64,000 nucleotides of DNA from Owenweeksia sp965214115. Its GTDB lineage: Bacteria > Bacteroidota > Bacteroidia > Flavobacteriales > Schleiferiaceae. How positions within the stretch are numbered: the first letter of the stretch is position 1; each line of letters begins with the position of its first letter. Made by a program: the position numbers and the translations under genes. Of the stretch, positions 8,665 to 17,093 are shown piece after piece. Where the stretch lies: NCBI GenBank assembly GCA_965214115.1, contig CBDCAU010000009.1, positions 248,001-312,000 of the forward strand. The letters run 5' to 3'. The notes beneath the pieces were generated by a model that was given only the letters and a program-made list of their open reading frames with translations, was not told the DNA's origin and made no database searches.

Positions 8665-10077
8665 CTAAAGCAGCTCATTCGCCAAATTTGCCAGCTCAGA
8701 CCGTTCGCCTTTTTCTAGGGTAACGTGCGCGAACAGGGGGTTTCCCTTGGTTTTGTCAATCAGATAAGAAAGTCCGTTGGAAGATTCGTCCAGATACGGC
8801 GTGTCGATTTGGCGGACATCGCCCGTGAAGATGAACTTAGAGTTTTCGCCCGCGCGCGTGATGATGGTTTTCACTTCGTGCGGTGTCAGGTTCTGGGCCT
8901 CGTCCACAATGAAAATCACGTTGCTCAAGCTGCGCCCGCGGATATAGGCCAGCGGCGTCACCAGCAGTTTTTCGGTGTTCATCATTTCTTCAATCTGCTT
9001 GTATTCCTTGTCCTTTTCAGAATATTGGTTTTTGATGAGTTTCAGGTTGTCCCACAGCGGCTGCATATAGGGATTCACTTTTTGCTTTTCGTCGCCGGGC
9101 AGGAAGCCGATGTCTTTGTTGGACAGCGGCACGATGGGGCGGGCGAGGTAAATCTGTTTGAAATCGCGGCGTTGTTCCAGCGCGCCGGCCAGCGCCAGCA
9201 GGGTTTTCCCCGTGCCGGCCACGCCGCTAAGCGCCACCAATTTTATGTTGGGATTGGATATTGCGGAAAGCGCAAACGTCTGTTCGGCGTTGCGCGGTTT
9301 TATGCCGTAAAAAGATTTTTTCTCCACTTGGTCCAGCGACTGGTCCATTGGATTGTAAAAAGCCAAGGTGCCGCTTTTCGTTCCTTTTAGGATGTAGAAA
9401 TGGTTGTTCTTCGGCTCAAAGATTTGCTCTTTTTTGTGAATTTTCACCAAGGGCAGCGAATGCGTCTTATATAAGGCGTCAATCAAGGTCTGCTGGAAAT
9501 TGTCCATTTGAGTTTTTCCGGTATAGAGACTTTCGACGTCCTTTATCTTGCCGGTTTCGTAGTCTTCCGCCTTGATGCCCAGTGCTTTGGCTTTCAATCT
9601 CAGATTAATATCCTTGGTCACCAAAATCACTTGCCGCTCCTTTTCCTCCAACGAAAGGCGCAGCGCGGCGTTCAAAATCTTGTGGTCGTTTTTGGCCCCG
9701 CCAAGAATCTTGGTCGCATCGGTTTCCTCAGCTTCCAGCTCGGTGTTCATCACCACTTTGAATCTTCCTTTGCTGCCGCCGTTCAGGTCAATCCAATCTT
9801 GCAAGCCTTTTTCCCCCGCTTTTTTATCCAAAAAACGGATAAACTGCCGCGCCTCGAAATTCTTGGTGTCGCTGCCCTTTTTGAATTCGTCCAATTCTTC
9901 CAGCACCGTGATTGGGATAGCTACGTCGTGCTCCTCAAAATTTTCGATGGAGGCGTGGTCGTACAAAATCACCGAAGTGTCAAGGACGAAGATTTTCTTG
10001 GTCGGGATTTTCTTGTCGGAGGCAATTTGGTGGCGGGTTCCGTTTTTGGTTTTTGGAGCGAGTGTGGTAGAAGCCAT
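8665..10077 (-). CDS. PIN-PhoH fusion ATPase (YlaK/PhoH2 type)
   Basis: A 470-residue protein with an N-terminal PIN nuclease domain (residues about 28-160; FVLDTSVILYDH, VLEELDEFKKG, LVTKDINLRLKA) fused to a C-terminal PhoH P-loop ATPase. The ATPase has Walker A SGVAGTGKTLLAL near residue 285 and Walker B IFIVDEAQNLTPHEVK, followed by FTGDVRQIDTPY. PhoH2-type proteins are RNA helicase/ribonucleases of RNA metabolism. The length and both active sites are intact. Confidence 0.93.
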   Translation of the reverse strand: MASTTLAPKTKNGTRHQIASDKKIPTKKIFVLDTSVILYDHASIENFEEHDVAIPITVLEELDEFKKGSDTKNFEARQFIRFLDKKAGEKGLQDWIDLNGGSKGRFKVVMNTELEAEETDATKILGGAKNDHKILNAALRLSLEEKERQVILVTKDINLRLKAKALGIKAEDYETGKIKDVESLYTGKTQMDNFQQTLIDALYKTHSLPLVKIHKKEQIFEPKNNHFYILKGTKSGTLAFYNPMDQSLDQVEKKSFYGIKPRNAEQTFALSAISNPNIKLVALSGVAGTGKTLLALAGALEQRRDFKQIYLARPIVPLSNKDIGFLPGDEKQKVNPYMQPLWDNLKLIKNQYSEKDKEYKQIEEMMNTEKLLVTPLAYIRGRSLSNVIFIVDEAQNLTPHEVKTIITRAGENSKFIFTGDVRQIDTPYLDESSNGLSYLIDKTKGNPLFAHVTLEKGERSELANLANELL

Positions 10078-10516
10078 TGAGTGCGTGGGAGTTTTCTATG
10101 GTGATTAGTACTAAAAATGAACACCCCCAAATTAGCGGGCAGCGAAAAAGACTATCCACCGTGCCCCACAAAGATTTCCACAGAGAAAAGCACCCAATTG
10201 TTGAAAAAAAAATCACGTTAAAAATCCAATTGTATATTTGCTAACTCGCTTTAAAACAAGGAATGAGCTTCTAAGAAAATCTATAAATCTTTAAGTCAAA
10301 TAATCGCTTTTTGAACGAATGCAATTTTATAAGAATGATAGAACCTTTCAAATTTCCAAAATGGGTAGAATTTTTCCTCAAATTTCCCACAAAGGGAAAT
10401 GGCTTTCAAACAAATAAAACATAATTTATTGATTTTCAAGAAGATAACTAACTTCAAGGGGTTGGCCTATAATTTTCAATAGATTGGCTGACTCAGAAAC
10501 AACTCTACAAACAACG
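10078..10516 (+). other. Divergent intergenic region without a gene
   Basis: About 440 AT-rich bases separate the phoH-like and LruC genes. A TATATTTG box (10233-10240) fits the -7 consensus on the plus strand without a clear -33 partner. ATTTCCC/GGGAAAT at 10382-10400 forms a small hairpin. No open frame here looks coding. Confidence 0.4.
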
Positions 10517-12232
10517 ATGAACTTGCTTAAATTTTCTCCCACACTACTGTTACTACTCGCCTTTGCCTCTTGCCAAAAAGAGGCGGCACAAGACAATCCT
10601 TTTCAAAACGAACCTAATTCGCAAGATCTTTCCTCGCTCACGATTCCCCAGTCTTTCAACTGGTCCAGTTCTTTAAAGGGCGAACTTCATATTTCTTTAG
10701 ATGCACCAGCTAATTTTTCCACTCAAGGTTCTTTTGTGGAATTGATGGATGTCGACAACACCGTTTTAGACCGCCGCCCCGTGGTGGATGCAATGGTTTC
10801 CTTTTATATAAGCGTTCCCCAAGACGATGAGAAATATTTCGCATATTATCCGAATACGCAAGAGAAAATCGAATTGACGCACGTTGGAAACGTTTCTTTC
10901 CCCGTGGCGCAGGTAGATTTTACCAAAAATCCCAACGCTTTGATTGCCAATCGTTCCTATAAAAAAAATGGCGTTAAAGCAAAAACTGCTTCCAATTTGG
11001 TAACGAATGGCGATTTTGAAGCCGGCACCGTTTTCCCGATGGACGCGAACGGCACAACCATCTTGCGCACCGTGGGCGAATGGTATGCACAGAATACCGA
11101 GGCTACGGTTTCCATAATCAACGGCAACAACGTTTTTACTTCCAATGGCACTTCTTCCGATAAGGGTCGGGCGCTACAAGCCTTTGATATAGGCAAAGAT
11201 GTGATGGTGGACGTGGCTTATGATTACAGCGGCCAAGCTGGCGTGAACGTGATTTTCTTCAACGATCAAATGCAATATGTGGGTTACACCATCGTAAGCG
11301 CCGGAAGCGGAAATGCCTCTGCAAATTTCATCACGCCTAAAAATGTGAAATTCATTCAACTGTACGCTTTTGCTGCCAATGGCGAATATGTGGACAACGT
11401 GAGCCTAAGCAAGACGGCCGAGCCAGACGATGACAATGATGGCGTTTACAACCGTCAAGACAAATTTCCCAACGACCCGATGCGCGCTTTCGCCAGTTCT
11501 TTTCCGAGCAAAGGCACTCAAACTTTGGCCTTTGAAGATTTGTGGCCATCGCAAGGGGATTTCGATTTCAACGATATGGTGATTACCAACCGCGTGGATT
11601 TTGCCAAAAACAGCAACAGCGCTTTGGTAGATGCCATTTTCACCGTGAAGGTAGATGGAATGGGAGCCGGCGTTGGAAATGGTTTGGCCGTCGCGCTTTA
11701 TAAAAGCGACAAATCGGCTTTGAACCAAAATATTATTGCCAGTGTGAATGGTGATGCCAAAATCGATCCGGCCGTCCAAAATGGCATCATCGTTTTTGAC
11801 AATGTGAAAACCGCTTTGAAACCTTTTTATAACAACAATGGCCACGGCCCAGAAGGCGCGCCACAAACATTCACCTTCACGGTAACTTTCAATGCGGCCG
11901 CCGGTAATTTGAATTTGCTGCCCGATTTCTACATTTTCCGCAGCAGCGAGCGGGGCCGCGAGATTCACATCCCCGGTTTTGCTGGAACCGCCGCCGCCGA
12001 TGCTTCTTTGTTCAATACCAAAGCCGATGTGAATGGCACCTACAAAACCGCCACTGGCCTGCCTTGGGGCGTGGAAATCGTGAGTCCGGAAAACAAGTTT
12101 TTCCACCACCCCCTAGAGGGCATCGACATTTGCGAAGCCTACCAATATTTTCAACAGTGGGCTGAGAGCAGCGGCACAAACTACGTAGGTTGGATGATAC
12201 ACTCGGACAAATCCAAAGTGTACTCGAAATAA
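10517..12232 (+). CDS. LruC-domain lipoprotein with calcium-binding linker
   Basis: A 571-residue exported lipoprotein (LLLLAFASC lipobox, Cys about residue 19). A central segment with NLVTNGDFEAGTVF is a carbohydrate-binding-like jelly roll. DDDNDGVYNRQDKFPNDP is a thrombospondin-3-like calcium loop. The C-terminal part with WPSQGDFDFNDMVITNRVDF is the LruC signature (DUF4842). LruC proteins are surface or matrix-associated in Bacteroidota and Leptospira. A TTG 33 bp upstream opens the same frame, but the ATG at 10517 gives the proper signal peptide. A strong terminator follows. Confidence 0.87.
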   Translation: MNLLKFSPTLLLLLAFASCQKEAAQDNPFQNEPNSQDLSSLTIPQSFNWSSSLKGELHISLDAPANFSTQGSFVELMDVDNTVLDRRPVVDAMVSFYISVPQDDEKYFAYYPNTQEKIELTHVGNVSFPVAQVDFTKNPNALIANRSYKKNGVKAKTASNLVTNGDFEAGTVFPMDANGTTILRTVGEWYAQNTEATVSIINGNNVFTSNGTSSDKGRALQAFDIGKDVMVDVAYDYSGQAGVNVIFFNDQMQYVGYTIVSAGSGNASANFITPKNVKFIQLYAFAANGEYVDNVSLSKTAEPDDDNDGVYNRQDKFPNDPMRAFASSFPSKGTQTLAFEDLWPSQGDFDFNDMVITNRVDFAKNSNSALVDAIFTVKVDGMGAGVGNGLAVALYKSDKSALNQNIIASVNGDAKIDPAVQNGIIVFDNVKTALKPFYNNNGHGPEGAPQTFTFTVTFNAAAGNLNLLPDFYIFRSSERGREIHIPGFAGTAAADASLFNTKADVNGTYKTATGLPWGVEIVSPENKFFHHPLEGIDICEAYQYFQQWAESSGTNYVGWMIHSDKSKVYSK

Positions 12233-12277
12233 TATTAAAAACAGTTGTTCAGAGTAGAGAGAGTTAGTTTCTGAAGG

Positions 12278-12309
12278 CCGCCCCGGATTTATTCGGGGCG
12301 GTTTTTTTT
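12278..12309 (+). terminator. Rho-independent terminator of the LruC gene
   Basis: Perfect 8-bp stem CCGCCCCG/CGGGGCGG (12278-12285 with 12294-12301) with an 8-nt AT-rich loop, followed by eight T residues. Confidence 0.9.
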
Positions 12310-12318
12310 ATGGATACT

Positions 12319-12459
12319 GTAGAATCGCACGGCCGTGCGATTTCCACCAATAGTAGCCGCACGCCATTTTATAATACGATTCGACGATGCTAACCAATAA
12401 CCCCCGAACGATTTATTACGGGATAAATAAATTGAACCGCACGGCCGTGCGGCTCTACG
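12319..12459. repeat. Paired palindromic repeats, REPIN/MITE-like
   Basis: Two near-identical palindromes centred on CGCACGGCCGTGCG lie at 12325-12340 and 12437-12452 in inverted orientation. The outer edges GTAGA (12319) and TCTAC (12459) are complementary. The 141-bp unit could fold into one long hairpin, like a REP doublet mobilised in trans. It fills the gap between the LruC terminator and the metF stop. Confidence 0.65.
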
Positions 12460-13413
12460 TCAAAAAACCGCCTTCGCGATATTCTGCACATTGTCTGGGC
12501 GGCCCATCGAATAAAAATGAATGGCGGGGACGCCAGCCTTTTTCAGTTCCTTAGCCTGTTGGATGCCCCATTCCACGCCCAGTTGGCGCACGGCCTTGTT
12601 GTCTTTGCATTTTTCCACTTGGGCGATGAGGTCGTCGGGCAAATCCACCTTGAAAAAATTGGGCAAAAACGAAAGGTGCTTTTTAGTTGAAATCGGTTTT
12701 AAACCTGGAATAATCGGCACTTCGATGCCCGCATCCCGACACTTCTTTTCATAGTCAAAAAACTTTTGATTGTCGAAAAAAAGCTGGGTGATGATGTATT
12801 CCGCGCCGGCATCCACTTTTTCTTTGATTCGCTTCACGTCGCTATTGATGCTCGGGCTTTCGAAATGCTTTTCGGGATAGCCCGCCACGCCGATGCAAAA
12901 ATTGGTGGGTGTGAAATTTTCCAGTTCTTCGTCCAAGTATTGGCCTTGGTTCATCTGTTTGATCTGCTTCACCAAATCGCAGGCAAAGCTGTTCCCGCCC
13001 TTCTGCGGCTTAAAATACGGCTCACCTTTTATCGCGTCGCCGCGCAACGCCAACACGTTTTCGATGCCGAGAAAATCCAAGTCAATCAAAGCGTTTTCCG
13101 TGTCTTCCTTGGAAAAACCGCCGCACAAAATATGCGGCACCGCGTCAATGTGGTATTTGTTTTGGATGGCCGCGCAAATCCCCACCGTGCCGGGCCGCTT
13201 GCGGATGGTTTTTTGTTCCATCAGTCCGCTTTTCAACCTTTTGTACACAACCTCCTCGCGGTGGTAGGTCACGTTTACGAAAGGAGGATTAAACTCCATC
13301 AACGGGTCGATGCTGTCGTAAATCGCTTGGATGTTCTGCCCCTTCAGCGGCGGCAAAATCTCGAAACTGAAAATGGTTTCGGAAGATTTTTGGATGTGGT
13401 CTATTACTTTCAT
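12460..13413 (-). CDS. metF: 5,10-methylenetetrahydrofolate reductase
   Basis: A 317-residue FAD enzyme that reduces methylene-THF to 5-methyl-THF, the methyl donor for methionine synthase. Signatures are FSFEILPPLKG near the N-terminus, FVNVTYHREE, ILCGGFSKEDTENALIDL, LALRGD, GVAGYPEKH, and ITQLFFDNQKFFDY. It is the last gene of the minus-strand methionine cluster that carries both halves of metH. The 490-bp gap upstream is full of hairpins, so cotranscription with metH is probable but not certain. Confidence 0.97.
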   Translation of the reverse strand: MKVIDHIQKSSETIFSFEILPPLKGQNIQAIYDSIDPLMEFNPPFVNVTYHREEVVYKRLKSGLMEQKTIRKRPGTVGICAAIQNKYHIDAVPHILCGGFSKEDTENALIDLDFLGIENVLALRGDAIKGEPYFKPQKGGNSFACDLVKQIKQMNQGQYLDEELENFTPTNFCIGVAGYPEKHFESPSINSDVKRIKEKVDAGAEYIITQLFFDNQKFFDYEKKCRDAGIEVPIIPGLKPISTKKHLSFLPNFFKVDLPDDLIAQVEKCKDNKAVRQLGVEWGIQQAKELKKAGVPAIHFYSMGRPDNVQNIAKAVF

Positions 13414-13900
13414 TGTTAAATTTTTGTCGCCCCTACGGGGCTTCTCAATCTTTGTAGTAACCTTCTCTTTTCGCCGCCCTTTCGGACGGCGCTACAGACA
13501 TTTCGCCCCTCTGGGGCTTTTTTTTAGGCCGGATTTTCCAAACCCATCAATCGGAGCAGCGGCCCAGCTCCCCTCCTTTTTTAAAAAAGGAGGGGTGATT
13601 TTCGCGGCTTTCTTAAGCCGCCGCGAAAATCGGGGAGGTTCCTTCAAATTAAATTTTCAAATTTAGACCTGTTAGGTCGGAGACGCTAACAGGTCATCGC
13701 TCGGTTCGGGCTTTTCCCAACCCGGAAATGTTCTATTCCAATCCCTCCCCTGCCTTTGCCGGCAGGCAGGCCCGCCTCGTTCCTCGACACCCCCTCCAAG
13801 GAGGGGGGCAAAACCGTCGCTCCAAGGCAGAGCATTGGAAAACCTCGAACAATATTTTCTTCCATCGGCCCAAAGTCCCCCTTTGGGGGATTTAGGGGGC
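13414..13900. repeat. Cluster of intergenic palindromes between metF and metH
   Basis: No gene is seen in these 487 bases. They hold successive hairpins: GCCCC/GGGGC at 13429-13441 and again at 13505-13517 (the latter followed by T8), GCCG-type at about 13472-13490, a 26-bp perfect palindrome at 13570-13595, ATTTTCGCGGC/GCCGCGAAAAT at 13598-13630, GACCTGTTAG/CTAACAGGTC at 13666-13695, CCCCTCC/GGAGGGG at about 13790-13808, and TCCCCCTTTGGGGGA at 13876-13890. Several of these families recur elsewhere in the window (25841, 27941, 38757). Confidence 0.7.
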
Positions 13901-16552
13901 TTAATAATTCAACGTTGGCCGCAACCACTTCTCCGCCTCCTCAAACCCCATATTTTTCCGTTCCGCAAAATCCGCCACTTGATCTTTCCCGATTTTTCCC
14001 AAGCCAAAATATTTGCTTTCCGGATGGGCAAAATAATAGCCCGAAACGGCGGCGGCCGGCCACATCGCCAAACTTTCCGTCAGCGTCACACCGATTTTTT
14101 CCTCGGCTTCCAACACTTTGAAAATGGTTTTCTTTTCCAAATGGTCGGGGCAGGCGGGGTAGCCCGGCGCCGGCCGGATGCCGCGGTATTTTTCCTTTAT
14201 CAATTCGGGGTTGTCCAAATTTTCATCGGCGGCGTAGCCCCAATAATCTTTGCGGACTTGCTCGTGCAGCCACTCGGCGGCGGCTTCGGCGAGGCGGTCA
14301 GCGAGGGCTTTTGCTAAAATGGAATTGTAGTCATCGTGCTCTTTTTCAAACTGTTGCACGATTTTGTCCAAACCTAAACCCGCCGTTACCACAAAACAAC
14401 CGACGTAATCTTGCGCATTTTCTTTCGGAGAAATGAAGTCGCTCAGCGCGATGTTCGGCGCGTCTTTCGCCTTTTTGGATTGCTGGCGCAGCGTGCGAAA
14501 ATGCTCGGTTTTTCCTTCGTACTGAAATTCAATGTCATCATCATCTACCATATTCGCCTCAAAAATCCCGAAAGTGGCTTTCGCTTTCAGCCTTTTTTTT
14601 TCAATAATATCGGCCAACATTTTTTGCGCATCTTCATACAATTTCGCGGCTTCTTCTCCCACTACCTCATCTTCTAAAATCTTTGGATATTTTCCGTGCA
14701 ATTCCCACGTCATAAAGAAAGGCGTCCAGTCGATGTAATCTTTCAACACATTCAAATCCAAATCCTCCAAAACTTTTGTCCCTAAAAAGTTTGGTTTTTG
14801 AATAATTTTTTCATCAAAATCCAACTGCAATTTATTGGTGCGCGCCTCTTCTAATGTTAAATATTCTTTGGTCTTGCCGCGATTCAAATAGCCTTCGCGC
14901 AATTTGGTGTATTCTTCCGTGAGATTTTTTTTGAAATCAGGATGCGAATTTTTATTCGCCAAAGTTTGCGAAACGGGAACGCTGCGGCTGGCGTCGTTCA
15001 CGTGCACAGCAATCCCAGAATATTCGGGAAAAATCTTCACCGCCGTGTGCGCGCGGGAAGTGGTTGCACCGCCAATCATCAGCGGCAGCGTCATTTTGCG
15101 GCGCTCCATTTCCTGCGCCACGTAAATCATCTCGTCCAGCGAGGGCGTAATCAACCCGCTCAATCCGATTACGTCCACGTCCTCTTCTTCGGCTTTCGCC
15201 AAAATTTTGTCCAGCGGCACCATCACGCCCATATCCACAATGTCGAAATTGTTGCAGGCCAGCACCACGCCCACGATGTTTTTGCCGATGTCGTGCACGT
15301 CGCCCTTCACCGTGGCCAGCAAGATTTTGCCCTTCTTTTGCGGGTCGGGATTGTTGGCTTTTTCGGCTTCCATAAACGGCTCCAAATAGGCCACCGCTTT
15401 TTTCATCACCCGCGCGGATTTCACCACCTGTGGCAAAAACATCTTGCCCGAGCCGAACAAATCGCCCACCACGTTCATCCCGTCCATCAGCGGCCCTTCG
15501 ATAACCTGCAAAGTGGCTGGAAATTGCTGCCGCGCCTCCTCCGCATCTTCGACAATGAAATCCGTAATTCCCTTAATCAGAGCGTGTTCGATGCGTTTGC
15601 CTACCGGTTCTTCGCGCCAACTCAAATCTTTTTCCTGCGTTTTGGTTTCGCCTTTGAAGGTCTCGGCAAACTCCAAAAGCCGCTCGGTTGCATCGTCGCA
15701 GCGGTCGAGTAAAACGTCTTCCACCCGTTCCAAAAGGTCTTTGGGAATTTCTTCATAAACCTCTAACATCGTGGGATTTACTATGCCCATATCCATCCCG
15801 TTATGAATGGCGTGGTAGAGAAAAGCAGAGTGCATCGCCTCGCGCACGGCTTGGTTTCCGCGAAAGCTGAACGACACATTGCTGACCCCGCCGCTGACTT
15901 TGGCACCCGCCAAATTTTTCTTGATCCACTTGGTGGCGCGGAAAAAATCGAGCGCGTTTTTGCGGTGTTCCTCAATCCCCGTTGCCACGGGAAAAATATT
16001 GGGGTCGAAGATGATGTCCTCCTTCGGAAAACTGACTTTTCCCACCAACAAATCATAACTCCGTTTGCAAATTTCGATGCGCCGTTCGTAGGAATCCGCT
16101 TGGCCGTCCTCGTCAAATGCCATCACGATGACCGCCGCGCCGTAGCGTTTCACCAGCTTGGCTTGGCGCAAAAAATCTTCTTCGCCGCCTTTCAAACTGA
16201 TGGAATTCACCACCGATTTGCCCTGCACGCATTTCAGCCCCGCTTCGATGATGTTCCATTTCGACGAATCAATCATAATCGGGATGCGGGAAATATCGGG
16301 CTCGGCCGCAATCAAATTCAGAAATTTGACCATCGCCTCCTTGCCGTCCAGCATCCCCTCGTCCATATTCACGTCGAGGATTTGCGCGCCGCCCTCCACT
16401 TGGTCGCGCGCCACGTCGAGGGCTTCGTCGTATTTGTCGTCTTTGATGAGGCGGAGGAAGCGGCGGGAGCCGGTGACATTGGTGCGTTCACCGACGTTGA
16501 CGAAGTTGGAGGCTGGAGTAACTTCTAATTTTTCAAGACCTGATAGTTTCAT
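13901..16552 (-). CDS. metH: Cobalamin-dependent methionine synthase, C-terminal half (pterin, B12 and activation domains)
   Basis: The 883-residue protein carries everything in MetH except the homocysteine domain. A pterin-binding TIM barrel begins at once (FVNVGERTNVTGSRRF; GGVSNVSFSFRGN). The B12 cap and Rossmann domain contain DVHDIGKNIVGVVL, with the lower-axial histidine about H420, then GLSGLITPS and GGATTSRAHTAVKI. The C-terminal SAM-binding reactivation domain (RGIRPAPGYPACPDH) completes it. The ATG at 16552 is chosen because an upstream TTG-type extension is translated only from intergenic repeats. Split metH genes are known in Bacteroidota. The partner lies upstream at 17094-18137. 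Confidence 0.95.
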   Translation of the reverse strand: MKLSGLEKLEVTPASNFVNVGERTNVTGSRRFLRLIKDDKYDEALDVARDQVEGGAQILDVNMDEGMLDGKEAMVKFLNLIAAEPDISRIPIMIDSSKWNIIEAGLKCVQGKSVVNSISLKGGEEDFLRQAKLVKRYGAAVIVMAFDEDGQADSYERRIEICKRSYDLLVGKVSFPKEDIIFDPNIFPVATGIEEHRKNALDFFRATKWIKKNLAGAKVSGGVSNVSFSFRGNQAVREAMHSAFLYHAIHNGMDMGIVNPTMLEVYEEIPKDLLERVEDVLLDRCDDATERLLEFAETFKGETKTQEKDLSWREEPVGKRIEHALIKGITDFIVEDAEEARQQFPATLQVIEGPLMDGMNVVGDLFGSGKMFLPQVVKSARVMKKAVAYLEPFMEAEKANNPDPQKKGKILLATVKGDVHDIGKNIVGVVLACNNFDIVDMGVMVPLDKILAKAEEEDVDVIGLSGLITPSLDEMIYVAQEMERRKMTLPLMIGGATTSRAHTAVKIFPEYSGIAVHVNDASRSVPVSQTLANKNSHPDFKKNLTEEYTKLREGYLNRGKTKEYLTLEEARTNKLQLDFDEKIIQKPNFLGTKVLEDLDLNVLKDYIDWTPFFMTWELHGKYPKILEDEVVGEEAAKLYEDAQKMLADIIEKKRLKAKATFGIFEANMVDDDDIEFQYEGKTEHFRTLRQQSKKAKDAPNIALSDFISPKENAQDYVGCFVVTAGLGLDKIVQQFEKEHDDYNSILAKALADRLAEAAAEWLHEQVRKDYWGYAADENLDNPELIKEKYRGIRPAPGYPACPDHLEKKTIFKVLEAEEKIGVTLTESLAMWPAAAVSGYYFAHPESKYFGLGKIGKDQVADFAERKNMGFEEAEKWLRPTLNY

Positions 16553-16558
16553 AGCAAA

Positions 16559-16668
16559 AAGTCCACAGTCCACGGTCGACAGTCCACAGCCTGTGTGGGA
16601 AATCGGGTGGGAATTAGTGATTTGAAAAAAGTCCACGATCCACGGTCGACAGACCACAGACTGTGTGG
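16559..16668. repeat. Two copies of a GTCCAC-heptad repeat
   Basis: Two degenerate arrays built from (A)GTCCAC units around GGTCGACAG, at about 16559-16597 and 16628-16668, both end in a CCACAG..CTGTG hairpin. The same element appears inverted at 17104-17162, so the four-helix gene between them is bracketed by inverted repeats. A further copy lies at 22321-22361. Confidence 0.7.
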
Positions 16669-16688
16669 ATATTTCTTTGTGAAAAATA

Positions 16689-17042
16689 TCATTTTAAGGT
16701 GTTTCTTAGGGCTTGGGTCATTATGATTATTTCTTCCACTTGTTTGTATATTTTGTTGAAATCTTCGTGGGACATAATCCTTCTTCCTTTGGCTAAATAA
16801 ATGCAGCCGACCACCTCAATTCCTGAGCGAATCGAATAGCCCAAAAAAGTGCTGTACTGTTTATCGGTTTGACCTGTAGAACCTTCGGCAATATTTAATG
16901 AAATGGAATCCGAAGCACGTTTGATCTGAGAGGTCAAAACATATCGTTCTTCCTTCGGCCATTTTTTAGTGATTTCGTCAATATCATTGCTAAGTTCAAG
17001 CGCTTTTTGCCAGCATCTTAAACTTTCAAATTTGAATGCCAT
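16689..17042 (-). CDS. Four-helix-bundle protein of the 23S rRNA intervening-sequence family
   Basis: The 117-residue protein matches the S23/IVP family (FESLRCWQKALELSNDID, QIKRASDSISLNIAEGS, FLGYSIRSGIEVVGCIYLA). Members are encoded in rRNA intervening sequences, scattered through Bacteroidota chromosomes, or serve as the Avd accessory of diversity-generating retroelements. No reverse transcriptase, variable repeat or rRNA is nearby, so its role is unknown. It interrupts the metH1-metH2 pair on the same strand and is flanked by inverted heptad repeats, which suggests insertion. Confidence 0.9.
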   Translation of the reverse strand: MAFKFESLRCWQKALELSNDIDEITKKWPKEERYVLTSQIKRASDSISLNIAEGSTGQTDKQYSTFLGYSIRSGIEVVGCIYLAKGRRIMSHEDFNKIYKQVEEIIIMTQALRNTLK

Positions 17043-17093
17043 TTTCTGTTGTTTTTATTAGATTAAATCTTTAACTGAATCTTTATCCACAAT

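Noticed and set aside
13505..13525. Rho-independent terminator on the plus strand
   Set aside because: The hairpin plus T8 is strong but no plus-strand gene precedes it; it belongs to the local palindrome cluster.
16689..17042. Diversity-generating retroelement accessory (Avd)
   Set aside because: The family is right but there is no reverse transcriptase, template repeat or variable repeat nearby.
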